Source of the DNA: DATDSR01 sp036517855
Lineage (GTDB): Bacteria > Patescibacteriota > Minisyncoccia > Phycocordibacterales > DATDSR01
NCBI GenBank assembly: GCA_036517855.1
Contig: DATDSR010000036.1
Coordinates: 1-23,869, forward strand
Direction: 5' to 3'
DNA: 23,869 bases
Made by a program: the position numbers and the translations under genes. The notes beneath the pieces are model-generated. The model saw only the letters and a program-made list of their open reading frames with translations, searched no databases and was not told the DNA's origin. Shown piece after piece: positions 12,394-19,669 of this stretch (position 1 is its first letter; the number at the start of each line of letters is the position of its first letter).

Positions 12394-12565
12394 GGGAAGC
12401 TGGAAGGAGGATTGTAGGCCACTCCTGTGGCTGGTCATTTACACAGGCTTCCCACATCTTTCAGCTTCAAGCGCTGAAAAAAGAGGTCGGCCAGTACAAA
12501 CTGGCTGGTTTTAGGCCAATGGCGCTCGATTTTCACTGCGACGGTCCGACCGTCGCAGTTTTTTT
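12394..12565 (+). ncRNA. Bridge-RNA-like ncRNA unit B (loops Y4 and X2)
   Basis: 172 nt. Y4: outer stem GGGAAGC/GCTTCCC (12394-12400/12447-12453), left strand 12401-12416, inner stem GGCCAC-TCCT-GTGGCT (12417-12432), right strand 12433-12446. X2: outer stem AGCGC/GCGCT (12470-12474/12522-12526), left strand 12475-12488, inner stem GGCCAGT-ACAA-ACTGGCT (12489-12506), right strand 12507-12521. A terminator closes the unit. X1 and X2 share the flanks AGCGCTG and TGGCGCTCGA, but their loop strands differ. The order Y-X-terminator repeats unit A. No separate promoter is obvious, so it may be cut from the gene transcript. Confidence 0.75.
12536..12565 (+). terminator. Strong Rho-independent terminator of RNA unit B
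   Basis: Perfect 10-bp stem CTGCGACGGT (12536-12545) / ACCGTCGCAG (12549-12558), loop CCG, followed by seven T. Confidence 0.92.
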
Positions 12566-12590
12566 ATATTAGGGAGTCAGGTATTTACAG

Positions 12591-12606
12591 TGCTATAATC
12601 TGACCA
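12591..12606 (+). promoter_or_regulatory. Extended -10 promoter, leaderless start
   Basis: TGC-TATAAT (12591-12599) is a perfect -10 with the TGn extension. The start codon ATG at 12606 lies 7 nt after the hexamer, where transcription should begin, so the mRNA would be leaderless. No Shine-Dalgarno site exists and no -35 is evident. Confidence 0.75.
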
Positions 12607-14033
12607 TGAGTAACTACCCAAACGATCAAAATGGCTCTGATAGCCCTTTTGCTAAGGAAAAGCTACGGCGGGAGGCAGAGGAGGAGACGCGGACGGCTAA
12701 GAAACGGGAGGAGGAAGCCGCTCGGCGTAAGCGAGAGCTTGAGGATACTCAGACGAAGCGGGAGCTTGCTTTGATATCGGAGCAGTTACGTCGCGGAAGA
12801 TTAAAGATGGACGAGCTGAAGCGAAATATCGAAGAACTCAAAAAAGGCGCCAACACTAAAACATCTCACGACAGAGTTGGATCGGGCGCAGGTTCCGACT
12901 CAGCTTCGTTGGCAAGGAAACTCGATGAAGTAAAACGGGAGAAGGAGTTGCTGAACAGCAAAGCGACCACCGCACAAAATGATATTACTAAAACAGAAGA
13001 TGAAGAGAGTGAGAAAAAGAAGGCTTTCGCAAAACAGGAAGAGGAGAGGAGTCGAAAGTATGACAAAGCGCAGCTAGAATTGGCCAAGATAAAAAAGGGG
13101 CTGTATGAGTCTACGTCAAAACAAGCCGAGCTGAGACGAAGAATCAGTGAGGTCAAGAGTAAACTAAGTGGAAGCACTACCAAACTCGAGGAGGTGGACT
13201 CCGTACTGGCCCGCGCAAAAAAACAGGCGGCGATAATTGAGTCAAAGCCAAAAAAACACTTTTCTCGAGAAACCAAACCCTCCAGCACTGCTCAAGAGGT
13301 AGACAAACTTGAGAAGAGGGTCGCGACACTTACCCGCAAAAACACTGATCTTGAAACAAGAAAGCACGAGCTCGAGAAAGAAATAAAAAATATCGAATCC
13401 GAAGAGCAGAAGATAGCGGGCGAAGAAAAAATAACAGAAAGCGAGATTGAGCAGCTAAAACAAAACAATGATAGTGTGAGCCGTGAAGAAAAGCTGCTTG
13501 AGGATCGCTTGGCTAAAGATACAAGCACAACACAGCACGAGCTCGCAGAGGCAAAGCGACAGATTGAAGCAGGAGAAACCGAACACGAGCGACTCAAGAA
13601 GGAAACTGAGAGGGCACGACAAGAACTTGAAGCAGCAGAGAGTGAACTCAAAAAGGCCGTCCTAGAATTTGAAAGGGTCCGAGCTCTTGAAAGTACCCAA
13701 TATCACACGGTCGAAAGTCTTAAGAATGTGGCGCTTTCATACTCGGAAAGTACGAGCCAATCAATCGAGAACAAGAAGAGGCTTAAAGAGGAAATCTCAA
13801 GGAAAGAGGCCCAACTAGAGAAAAAACGAGTAGAGCTTGAAAAAGCTATTAATGATACCCGGCGAAAGGAAGAGGAAAACAAACGTAAAGAAGTGGAAGC
13901 CGCGAGCAAGAGTCGGGTAGTAAGCTCTATATTACTTACGAGAGAAACTGATCTTGAGCGCACAACTCGCGATAATAGGGCACTCGAGGAAAAGGTACGT
14001 GAATTAACAGCAAAGTTGGCACGTCCTAAATAG
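12606..14033 (+). CDS. Long cytoplasmic coiled-coil protein, 475 aa
   Basis: Not assigned to a family. Nearly the whole length is heptad-rich charged helix (Glu, Lys, Arg, Gln with spaced Leu/Ile): residues about 15-85, 100-215 and 230-470. It is broken by short Ser/Gly/Thr linkers (SHDRVGSGAGSDSASLA; SKPKKHFSRETKPSSTAQ) and a less charged stretch LESTQYHTVESLKNVALSYS. There is no signal peptide, membrane segment or P-loop, so it is not an SMC ATPase. A structural, scaffold or cell-shape role is plausible but not shown. It is expressed from a leaderless promoter 26 nt after the terminator of RNA unit B, and ends 3 nt from convergent lysS with no terminator between. Confidence 0.85.
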   Translation: MSNYPNDQNGSDSPFAKEKLRREAEEETRTAKKREEEAARRKRELEDTQTKRELALISEQLRRGRLKMDELKRNIEELKKGANTKTSHDRVGSGAGSDSASLARKLDEVKREKELLNSKATTAQNDITKTEDEESEKKKAFAKQEEERSRKYDKAQLELAKIKKGLYESTSKQAELRRRISEVKSKLSGSTTKLEEVDSVLARAKKQAAIIESKPKKHFSRETKPSSTAQEVDKLEKRVATLTRKNTDLETRKHELEKEIKNIESEEQKIAGEEKITESEIEQLKQNNDSVSREEKLLEDRLAKDTSTTQHELAEAKRQIEAGETEHERLKKETERARQELEAAESELKKAVLEFERVRALESTQYHTVESLKNVALSYSESTSQSIENKKRLKEEISRKEAQLEKKRVELEKAINDTRRKEEENKRKEVEAASKSRVVSSILLTRETDLERTTRDNRALEEKVRELTAKLARPK

Positions 14034-14036
14034 TAT

Positions 14037-15536
14037 CTATAGTCCGTAAAGCTCTTTTTGAATATCGGTTGATTTACGGCGGAGTTGGGGGAAGAGGGTG
14101 GCCTCGCGCGCGGGCAAATTCTCAAGGAAGAAGAAAAGTCGCTCGGAGTGGGCGTAGCCCGAGACAGGTGGCATACCGTACTCAAGCATCTCTACGAAGT
14201 CGACATCAAGCATCTGAGCCTCCGCGTCGCCCTCATCGCGGGCCTTCTGCTGGTCTTTAAAACGGGCAAGCTGATCAACAGGGTCATTGAGCTCGCTGTA
14301 ACCATTACCGAGTTCGGAGCCACCAAGGACAATGTGGAAACGCTCTGTTAGTTCAGCGTTCTCTGGTTTTGACTTTGCCAAGGGCGACATAAACTTAGGC
14401 TCGTTAACGAGGAAGGCTGGGCCAGCAAGGGTCTTGCGCACGGTCTTCCACAAGTTGTCGATCAAGCGCGCTTTATTTACCACGCCCTCAAGCTTTATGC
14501 CCTGCTTGGCAAGGGCTTGCTCCATATCACTTTCGCTCGCGTTCCAAATGTCTATACCGGTTTTGTCTTTAATACTTTGGGTGTAGTCAATCTCTGGCCA
14601 CTCCCCTGCTAAGTCAAAGACGTGGTCACCCTTTACAAACTTGGTCTTACCGTAGACCTCAGTGGCGATGTAGCGAAACATATCGCGTACCATATCCATA
14701 TTCTGCCGATAGTCGGCGTAGGCCCAGTACCACTCAATCTGCGAGTACTCCTGCAAGTGCTCATCGTCTATCCCCTCATTGCGGAAGTTTGGACCCAAGG
14801 TAAACACCTTCTCAAATCCCCCGCCGATTAACCTTTTCAAATAAAGCTCGGTGGAAATGCGTAAGTAGAAGTCTTGGTCAAGAGCGTTGTGATGAGTTGT
14901 GAAGGGTGCCGCGTCGGCACCGCCTGGCACTTGTTCAAGCACAGGCGTCTCTACCTCAATGAAGCCACGCTCCTTCATAAAAGCACGGTTAACCTCCCAG
15001 AATCTACTTTTCCGTTTGAAGAACTCGCGACGCTCTGGATTGGTGGCTAAATCAAGATATCTTTGGCGAAAAATCAGCTCGGGATCTTTGAGACCTTCGT
15101 GCTTATCTGGCAGAGGTCGCAATGATTTAGTAAGCAAGACTATTCTCGAAACTTCTATTGAAATCTGACCAGTTTTAGTTTTTACAATCTTACCAGTCGC
15201 TTGCACAAAATCACCAACATCAAGCAGGGGCAACTCATTGTAACCCAGACTCCCCTTCTCCTTATCAAACGGTAATAGAACATCCTGCTTTATGTACAGC
15301 TGGATACGGCTGGATTCATCTTCAATATCGCCAAAACAGATAGGCCCATGTTCGCGCCAACTCATAAGCCTACCAACAAGCGTAACTGATTTATTCTCAA
15401 ATTCACTGAACTGCTCGACAACTTCTTTGTTCGAATGTGTGCGACCTGAGCGAGCAGGGTACGGGTTGATACCGAGCTTGCGTAGCTCCTGTACTTTGCG
15501 CAACCTCTCCTGCCTAATCTCAATGAGCGAGGCCAT
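14037..15536 (-). CDS. lysS: Lysyl-tRNA synthetase, class II
   Basis: Charges tRNA-Lys. The 499 aa comprise an N-terminal OB-fold anticodon-binding domain (ITL-type strand KSVTLVGRLMSWREHG; ISIEVSRIVLL) and a class II catalytic core. Motif 1 is around AFMKERGFIEVETPVLEQV, followed by GGADAAPFTTHHNALDQDFY and STELYLKRL; motif 2 is FRNEGIDDEHLQEYSQIEW. Motif 3 is divergent: SGYAHSERLFFFLEN instead of the usual GLGIGIDRLVMLL, keeping only the key Arg. The ending REATLFPQLRRK is typical. The start ATG overlaps the greA stop (TAATG), so the two are coupled. Confidence 0.94.
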   Translation of the reverse strand: MASLIEIRQERLRKVQELRKLGINPYPARSGRTHSNKEVVEQFSEFENKSVTLVGRLMSWREHGPICFGDIEDESSRIQLYIKQDVLLPFDKEKGSLGYNELPLLDVGDFVQATGKIVKTKTGQISIEVSRIVLLTKSLRPLPDKHEGLKDPELIFRQRYLDLATNPERREFFKRKSRFWEVNRAFMKERGFIEVETPVLEQVPGGADAAPFTTHHNALDQDFYLRISTELYLKRLIGGGFEKVFTLGPNFRNEGIDDEHLQEYSQIEWYWAYADYRQNMDMVRDMFRYIATEVYGKTKFVKGDHVFDLAGEWPEIDYTQSIKDKTGIDIWNASESDMEQALAKQGIKLEGVVNKARLIDNLWKTVRKTLAGPAFLVNEPKFMSPLAKSKPENAELTERFHIVLGGSELGNGYSELNDPVDQLARFKDQQKARDEGDAEAQMLDVDFVEMLEYGMPPVSGYAHSERLFFFLENLPAREATLFPQLRRKSTDIQKELYGL

Positions 15537-16000
15537 TACTCTATCTCAACAATTTTATATTCAGTAGTACCCTTGGCTGTTTGCACAGTGAATGGGTCGC
15601 CCTTTTGCTTCCCCATCATGGCAAGACCAATAGGTGACTCGTTTGATACCTTATTTGCGTGTATGTCAGCTTCTGATGAGCCAACTATCTGAATCTTCTG
15701 CTTATCTCCTCCGCTTTTCTGAATCACCACTGTCGAGCCAATCTCGACTTTAGTTGAGTGGTGTGAGTCCACCACAACTGCTCTCTTAGTAACATTGCTT
15801 AGGTAAGCAATGCGCTCCTCAAGCGCCGCTTGAGCTGCCCGGGCCTCCTGGTACTCTGAATTCTCCCGCAAATCACCTAGAGATTTAGCCTGCTCAAGAG
15901 CCTCTGCCACCTCCCGCCGTTTAACCGTACTCAATTGCTCAAGCTCCGTCTGGAGCTCCTTCAACTTCTCATGGCTCAAATATTCCTTTTCATCTGTCAT
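15536..16000 (-). CDS. greA: Transcription elongation factor GreA
   Basis: Rescues backtracked RNA polymerase by stimulating transcript cleavage. The 154 aa are normal length. The N-terminal coiled coil carries the tip motif GDLRENSEYQEARAAQA with the essential acidic pair (D-x-x-E), and ends LEERIAYL. The C-terminal FKBP-like domain includes VEIGSTVVIQ, IVGSSEADIHANKVSNESPI, GLAMMGKQKGD and TEYKIVEIE. The start ATG lies 20 nt after the mrdA stop on the minus strand, and the stop overlaps the lysS start by 1 nt, an order (greA-lysS) common in bacteria. Confidence 0.96.
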   Translation of the reverse strand: MTDEKEYLSHEKLKELQTELEQLSTVKRREVAEALEQAKSLGDLRENSEYQEARAAQAALEERIAYLSNVTKRAVVVDSHHSTKVEIGSTVVIQKSGGDKQKIQIVGSSEADIHANKVSNESPIGLAMMGKQKGDPFTVQTAKGTTEYKIVEIE

Positions 16001-16020
16001 GGCAACTATTATACACTAAA

Positions 16021-17691
16021 CTAGTCATTTTGGAAGTATTCGGGGGTGTAGAGGCTCATCCAGTCGAAGAATTGTCTCGCGACATAGGCGGCTCCTATGG
16101 TGTTGCCTACGTGGCCTTTCTCCATCACTATGGCGAAGGCGTAACGCGGATTGTCGTAGGGAAAGAAGCCCTCCACCCACGAGTTCACCCTTGCCTTAGT
16201 ATCGCCAAGTTCAGCCGTACCAGTTTTAGTGGCAAATTTTACATACGGCACATTGAGCGCCGAGCCTGTGCCCTCAAGTGTACCGAGGCGCATACCCTCG
16301 CGCACGATTTGAAAACTAGCGTCGGCAATGGGCAACTCCTCCTCATTTGATGTCACGCCAGGGCTCGCCAAATGTGGGGTGAGCAACATGCCACCATTGG
16401 CAATAGCAGCCACCATCCGCACCATCTGCAGGGGCGTAACTTGAAATCCATACTGACCGATACTCGTGTGATACGTATCACCCAAGAGCCACTCCTCGCC
16501 GAAGACATCCTCCTTCCACTGTGGACTCGGTACCGTGCCGGCCGCCTCGCCGGGCATATCAATGCCCGTGATTTCGCCCATACCAAACATCTCGGCATAC
16601 TTATCGATGCGCGCGATACCCAAACCAGCTTGGCCTTGAAAACCCCCGCCCAGCACATAGAAGTAGACATTAGATGAGACTGCCAGAGCCTCTCGCATAT
16701 TCACCCAGCCTTGGGCCTTCCAATCTTTGAAGACCGTAAACGCTCCAGGCACGTAGGGATTGGGAATTTGCAAACTGCCTGTACTCAAAATCTTTTTGTC
16801 GGGACTAATCGTCTTCTCTGTGAGAGCGGCCAAGGCCATAAACGGTTTAACAATTGAACCCGGTGTGTATAGTCCGCCCACCGCCCGATTTAAGAAAGGT
16901 TTACGACTGTCAGTCAGATACTCATTGATACCTGCGCTAGTAGTTGTGCCAGAGAAAATGGATATGGGCACCTCGGGGTAGCTCGTCATCGCGAGCACTT
17001 CACCCGTGCGCACGTCCATAATAACGCCCGCGCCACCGGTGAAGTCGCGCTCGCGGGCCACAGTGGCAATCGTTTCGTAGAGTTTACTAACCAAGCGCGC
17101 GTCAATAGAGAGGTTGAGGGCCTCGCCATCCTTGGGCACCTCGGCCACATTCTCGGAGAGTACGTTACCAGCCACATCCATCTCCTCAATCTTAACCCCG
17201 ATAGTGCCCTGGAGTAGGCCATCGTATTGCCCCTCCAGACCCGCCTTGCCCACCCTAATCCTTGGATCAACAATGGGCAGCTCCATCTCCTCATCTTCGT
17301 TGGGGCGGCCGATGTAGCCCACTACCGAGGAGAGGCCATCTTGTGCAAGGTATTGGCGACCTTTCTCAGGGTCGTTCCAAGCAAGCAAGGTTTTGTTGCG
17401 GTCGTAAATCACTCCCCGCTCTGTGAGTATGGGCGTAGAGCGTAAACTGTTCTGCTCACTGCGGGTACGATATGCCTGCCCACGAGCAATTTGGAGGTCG
17501 CCAAGACGGTATACAAAACCAAGCATAGAAAGACTTATGACCACGGCCAGAGCGTAAACCGCCCGCTTTGAGATGGCACGTTCGATGCGCCCCTCAAACT
17601 GTTGCGTGTCAAACTGGGGCAAGTTACTAGAATCGAGAAAAATCTCATCAGGGAAAATCTCTTCGTCTTGTCGTTGACTTTTAGTTTTCAT
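16021..17691 (-). CDS. mrdA: Elongation peptidoglycan transpeptidase MrdA (PBP2)
   Basis: Class B penicillin-binding protein that cross-links lateral wall with RodA and MreBCD. From ATG 17691 it has 556 aa: a long cytoplasmic head, membrane helix AVYALAVVISLSMLGFVYRL (about residues 44-63), dimerisation domain (LRSTPILTERGVIYDRN; GKAGLEGQYDGLLQG) and transpeptidase domain with S279-I-V-K282, S339-S-N341 and K489-T-G491. A TTG at 17718 would add nine residues. The ATG is preferred as the standard codon, though its GAGGG site is too close to be ideal. It overlaps the mreD-like gene by 11 nt. The mreB-mreC-mreD-mrdA order fixes the assignment against ftsI at 6927-8654. Confidence 0.94.
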   Translation of the reverse strand: MKTKSQRQDEEIFPDEIFLDSSNLPQFDTQQFEGRIERAISKRAVYALAVVISLSMLGFVYRLGDLQIARGQAYRTRSEQNSLRSTPILTERGVIYDRNKTLLAWNDPEKGRQYLAQDGLSSVVGYIGRPNEDEEMELPIVDPRIRVGKAGLEGQYDGLLQGTIGVKIEEMDVAGNVLSENVAEVPKDGEALNLSIDARLVSKLYETIATVARERDFTGGAGVIMDVRTGEVLAMTSYPEVPISIFSGTTTSAGINEYLTDSRKPFLNRAVGGLYTPGSIVKPFMALAALTEKTISPDKKILSTGSLQIPNPYVPGAFTVFKDWKAQGWVNMREALAVSSNVYFYVLGGGFQGQAGLGIARIDKYAEMFGMGEITGIDMPGEAAGTVPSPQWKEDVFGEEWLLGDTYHTSIGQYGFQVTPLQMVRMVAAIANGGMLLTPHLASPGVTSNEEELPIADASFQIVREGMRLGTLEGTGSALNVPYVKFATKTGTAELGDTKARVNSWVEGFFPYDNPRYAFAIVMEKGHVGNTIGAAYVARQFFDWMSLYTPEYFQND

Positions 17692-17944
17692 ACCCTCGAA
17701 CAAATCTTCTAGCAACAAGCTGAGTCAATAACAATAGAGCAAGACTACCAAAAGCAAAACGGTAACTAACCAACGACAACGAAGAGGCCGGAGTGTAAAG
17801 CAGATCTACAAGTAAACCAGCGACGAACCCCTCCCAATACATGCGAAAGGCAATAATCCACACAAACAATAAAATCGTCGTGAACCACCAAGGCAAGAGA
17901 AAAATGGAAACGAACAACAAAATGTCGGCGCTAATTCTCCACAT
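17681..17944 (-). CDS. mreD: MreD-like small membrane protein
   Basis: From ATG 17944 the protein is 87 aa, mostly hydrophobic, with about three membrane segments: ILLFVSIFLLPWWFTTILLFVWIIAF, FVAGLLVDLLYTPASSLSL and FGSLALLLLTQLVARRF. The F-x-x-G-L-L-x-D-L-L motif is the recognisable MreD signature. Typical MreD is about 160 aa, so this is a shortened version. The frame is open upstream to 18079, but that part lies inside mreC and is not hydrophobic, so the later ATG is used; it overlaps the mreC end by 14 nt. Confidence 0.8.
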   Translation of the reverse strand: MWRISADILLFVSIFLLPWWFTTILLFVWIIAFRMYWEGFVAGLLVDLLYTPASSLSLVSYRFAFGSLALLLLTQLVARRFVRGYEN

Positions 17945-18638
17945 ACACTCTGGATAGACTATAGACATTAACGGGGCTTCGGGCATACACCACTTGGAAG
18001 GCGTCACCTGGACTCTCTTTGACCTCCTCAATTTGAGCAACAAATAAATTGCGTGAAGACGGGAGAGTGAGCATAGCACCTTGAGCGATTTCGAGACCGC
18101 TCGGTAAATTTAGAACAAAGTTCTGGCTCCCAGCTCCAGCGGCCACAACGTGAGTACCATCGGGAAGGACCACCTCAAGCTCTTTGCCGTAGGCTGAGTA
18201 AAGCTGGACCTTAGAAACTTTGTCATAAACCTCAACAACTTCACCCAGGGCCACGCCACCTTCCGATACTACCTTTTGGCCGTACTCAACACCGGCAGCC
18301 CCACCTTGATCAATGATTATCGTTTCGTAAGGCGAGGAACGCAGGGAGGACAGTACATAGGAGAGATGGGCTGATTCAGTATCTACGTAACCAAGAGCCC
18401 TTTTTAGCTCCTCATTCTCTCTAGTGACAGACTCGTTGCGGGCTTGCTCTACATTGCTCGATTCTTTTGCCTGATCAGTGACTGGCCAAATTAATCTCCC
18501 AATTGAGAACGCAGTCGAGTGTAGGGCGTACGATATTTGAGATCGCAAGAGAAAGAGCACCACAAGCAAGGTTACAACAAGGGGCGTCAAGAGCCCAAGA
18601 AGCTTAAGGTTAACGCCTCGAAGGCGGGAGTTCATCAT
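17931..18638 (-). CDS. mreC: Rod shape-determining protein MreC
   Basis: Bitopic protein linking MreB filaments to periplasmic wall synthesis. It has 235 aa from the first of two adjacent ATGs (18638). After a short head comes the membrane helix LLTPLVVTLLVVLFLLRSQI, then a coiled coil (about residues 60-80: EQARNESVTRENEELKRAL), then the beta-rich MreC core: ETIIIDQGGAAGVEYGQKVV, GGVALGEVVEVYDKVSKVQL and LEIAQGAMLTLPS. A TTG at 18647 is less likely. It overlaps the mreB end by 29 nt and the mreD-like start by 14 nt, so the shape genes are tightly packed. Confidence 0.92.
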   Translation of the reverse strand: MMNSRLRGVNLKLLGLLTPLVVTLLVVLFLLRSQISYALHSTAFSIGRLIWPVTDQAKESSNVEQARNESVTRENEELKRALGYVDTESAHLSYVLSSLRSSPYETIIIDQGGAAGVEYGQKVVSEGGVALGEVVEVYDKVSKVQLYSAYGKELEVVLPDGTHVVAAGAGSQNFVLNLPSGLEIAQGAMLTLPSSRNLFVAQIEEVKESPGDAFQVVYARSPVNVYSLSRVYVEN

Positions 18639-19668
18639 CACCAACAATTAAGACGTTCCTAAACTTAGGTAAATCCTCAAGTACAAATCCGGCACCTCTC
18701 ACAACACAGGTGAGCGGATCCTCCGCGATATAAACCGGCACCTTCAATTCTTCTTCAAGTAAATTCGCGAGGTTTTGGATGAGGGCGCCACCACCAAGCA
18801 AAACTAGGCCACGATTCATCACGTCGGCCATTACCTCGGGCGGAGTAACCTCCAACACCTCCTTGATAGCGTCCATAATTAGTCGCACCGAAGGCGATAT
18901 GGCCTCACGTACGTCCGCATCAGTGACCACGATCTCGCGGGGCAAACCTGTGACCAAATCTCGACCGCGCACCTTCATTTCAATAGCATCATCAAGCTCC
19001 ACTGCCGAGGCTAAAGTCAATTTGATGTTCTCGGCTGTCTTCTCTCCTATCAGAATCTTGAATTCGTCTCGGACATAATTAATGATATCATCGTTAAGCT
19101 TGTCGCCCGCAATACGTAGGTTTTTAGACGAAACTATACCCCCCAAACTAATCACCGCCACATCAGTCGTGCCACCACCGATGTCAATAACCATCGACCC
19201 GACTGGCTCGTTCACGGGCAAGCGCGTGCCGATTGCCCCCGCCATCGGCTCTTCAATCAAGTGAACCTCGCGCGCACCGGCGTTACGAGCAGCGTCACGC
19301 ACAGCTCGCTTCTCTACATTGGTTATACCCGAGGGTATGCCCACCACCACCCGCGGACCAAGCAATTTCTTAGGCACAGTCTCAAGAGCCTTGCGGATGA
19401 AGTGGGCCAACATCTCCTCAGTAGCTTCGAAGTTTGAGATCACACCGTCGACAAGCGGTCGCACCGCCACCACGTGCCCGGGTGTGCGCCCTACCATCTT
19501 ATTGGCGTCTTTACCCACCGCTACCACTTGGCCCGTCTTTTGATTGATAGCCACCACTGATGGCTCATTAACCACGATGCCTTTGCCCTTTACGTAAACC
19601 AGGGTGTTGGCCGTACCAAGGTCAACCCCAATGTCTAAACTCAAATATTCTTTAAACTTATCGAACAT
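18610..19668 (-). CDS. mreB: Rod shape-determining protein MreB
   Basis: Actin-like ATPase that guides lateral wall synthesis. From ATG 19668 it has 352 aa, normal length: MFDKFKEYLSLDIGVDLGTA, phosphate-1 loop DLGTANTLVYVKG, GRTPGHVVAVRPLVDGVISN, EEPMAGAIGTRLPVNEP, phosphate-2 loop IDIGGGTTDVAVISLGGIV, connect motif GLPREIVVTDADVREAI and adenosine motif LLGGGALIQNLANLL. An earlier start at 19686 would overlap proS; the chosen ATG begins one base after the proS TAA. It heads mreB-mreC-mreD-mrdA. A second mreB lies at 23332. Confidence 0.96.
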   Translation of the reverse strand: MFDKFKEYLSLDIGVDLGTANTLVYVKGKGIVVNEPSVVAINQKTGQVVAVGKDANKMVGRTPGHVVAVRPLVDGVISNFEATEEMLAHFIRKALETVPKKLLGPRVVVGIPSGITNVEKRAVRDAARNAGAREVHLIEEPMAGAIGTRLPVNEPVGSMVIDIGGGTTDVAVISLGGIVSSKNLRIAGDKLNDDIINYVRDEFKILIGEKTAENIKLTLASAVELDDAIEMKVRGRDLVTGLPREIVVTDADVREAISPSVRLIMDAIKEVLEVTPPEVMADVMNRGLVLLGGGALIQNLANLLEEELKVPVYIAEDPLTCVVRGAGFVLEDLPKFRNVLIVGDDELPPSRR

Positions 19669-19669
19669 A

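Larger units (their letters stand above)
10846..12565 (+). mobile_element. IS110-like locus with guide-type RNAs on both sides (ends not defined)
   Basis: The unit consists of promoter and RNA unit A (10846-11063), a second promoter, single hairpin Y2, the recombinase-like gene, single hairpin Y3, and RNA unit B ending in a strong terminator at 12565. The coding region is about 60% GC in a 60-base line counted by hand (11641-11700) against about 47% in a line of the next gene (13021-13080), which suggests transfer. Neighbouring genes on both sides are intact. IS110 elements make no target duplication beyond a core dinucleotide, so the ends cannot be read from one copy; the limits given are those of the recognisable parts. 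Confidence 0.65.

Noticed and set aside
10881..12526. CRISPR-like array from the repeated hairpins
   Set aside because: Repeats are not identical, spacing is irregular, a gene lies in the middle and no cas gene is present.
10789..12588. Possible element ends: AGTC-GGTGT near 10790 against AGTCAGGTAT near 12575, and TTTACA at 10818 and 12583
   Set aside because: The matches are short and imperfect and I could not find guide-loop strands that explain them, so no boundary or core dinucleotide is claimed.
12433..12599. Similarity between the right loop strand of Y4 (GGTCATTTACACAG) and the coiled-coil promoter (GGTATTTACAG), and GATTGTA against GATTATA
   Set aside because: Gaps are needed in both halves and the halves do not meet as bridge-RNA guides should; chance similarity cannot be excluded.
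12866..13651. Long Ser-rich open frames antisense to the coiled-coil gene
   Set aside because: They mirror the Glu/Lys-rich codons of the sense gene and have no ribosome-binding sites or recognisable domains.
17945..18079. Upstream extension of the MreD-like frame
   Set aside because: It lies wholly within mreC, is not hydrophobic, and the ATG at 17944 gives a normal coupled start.
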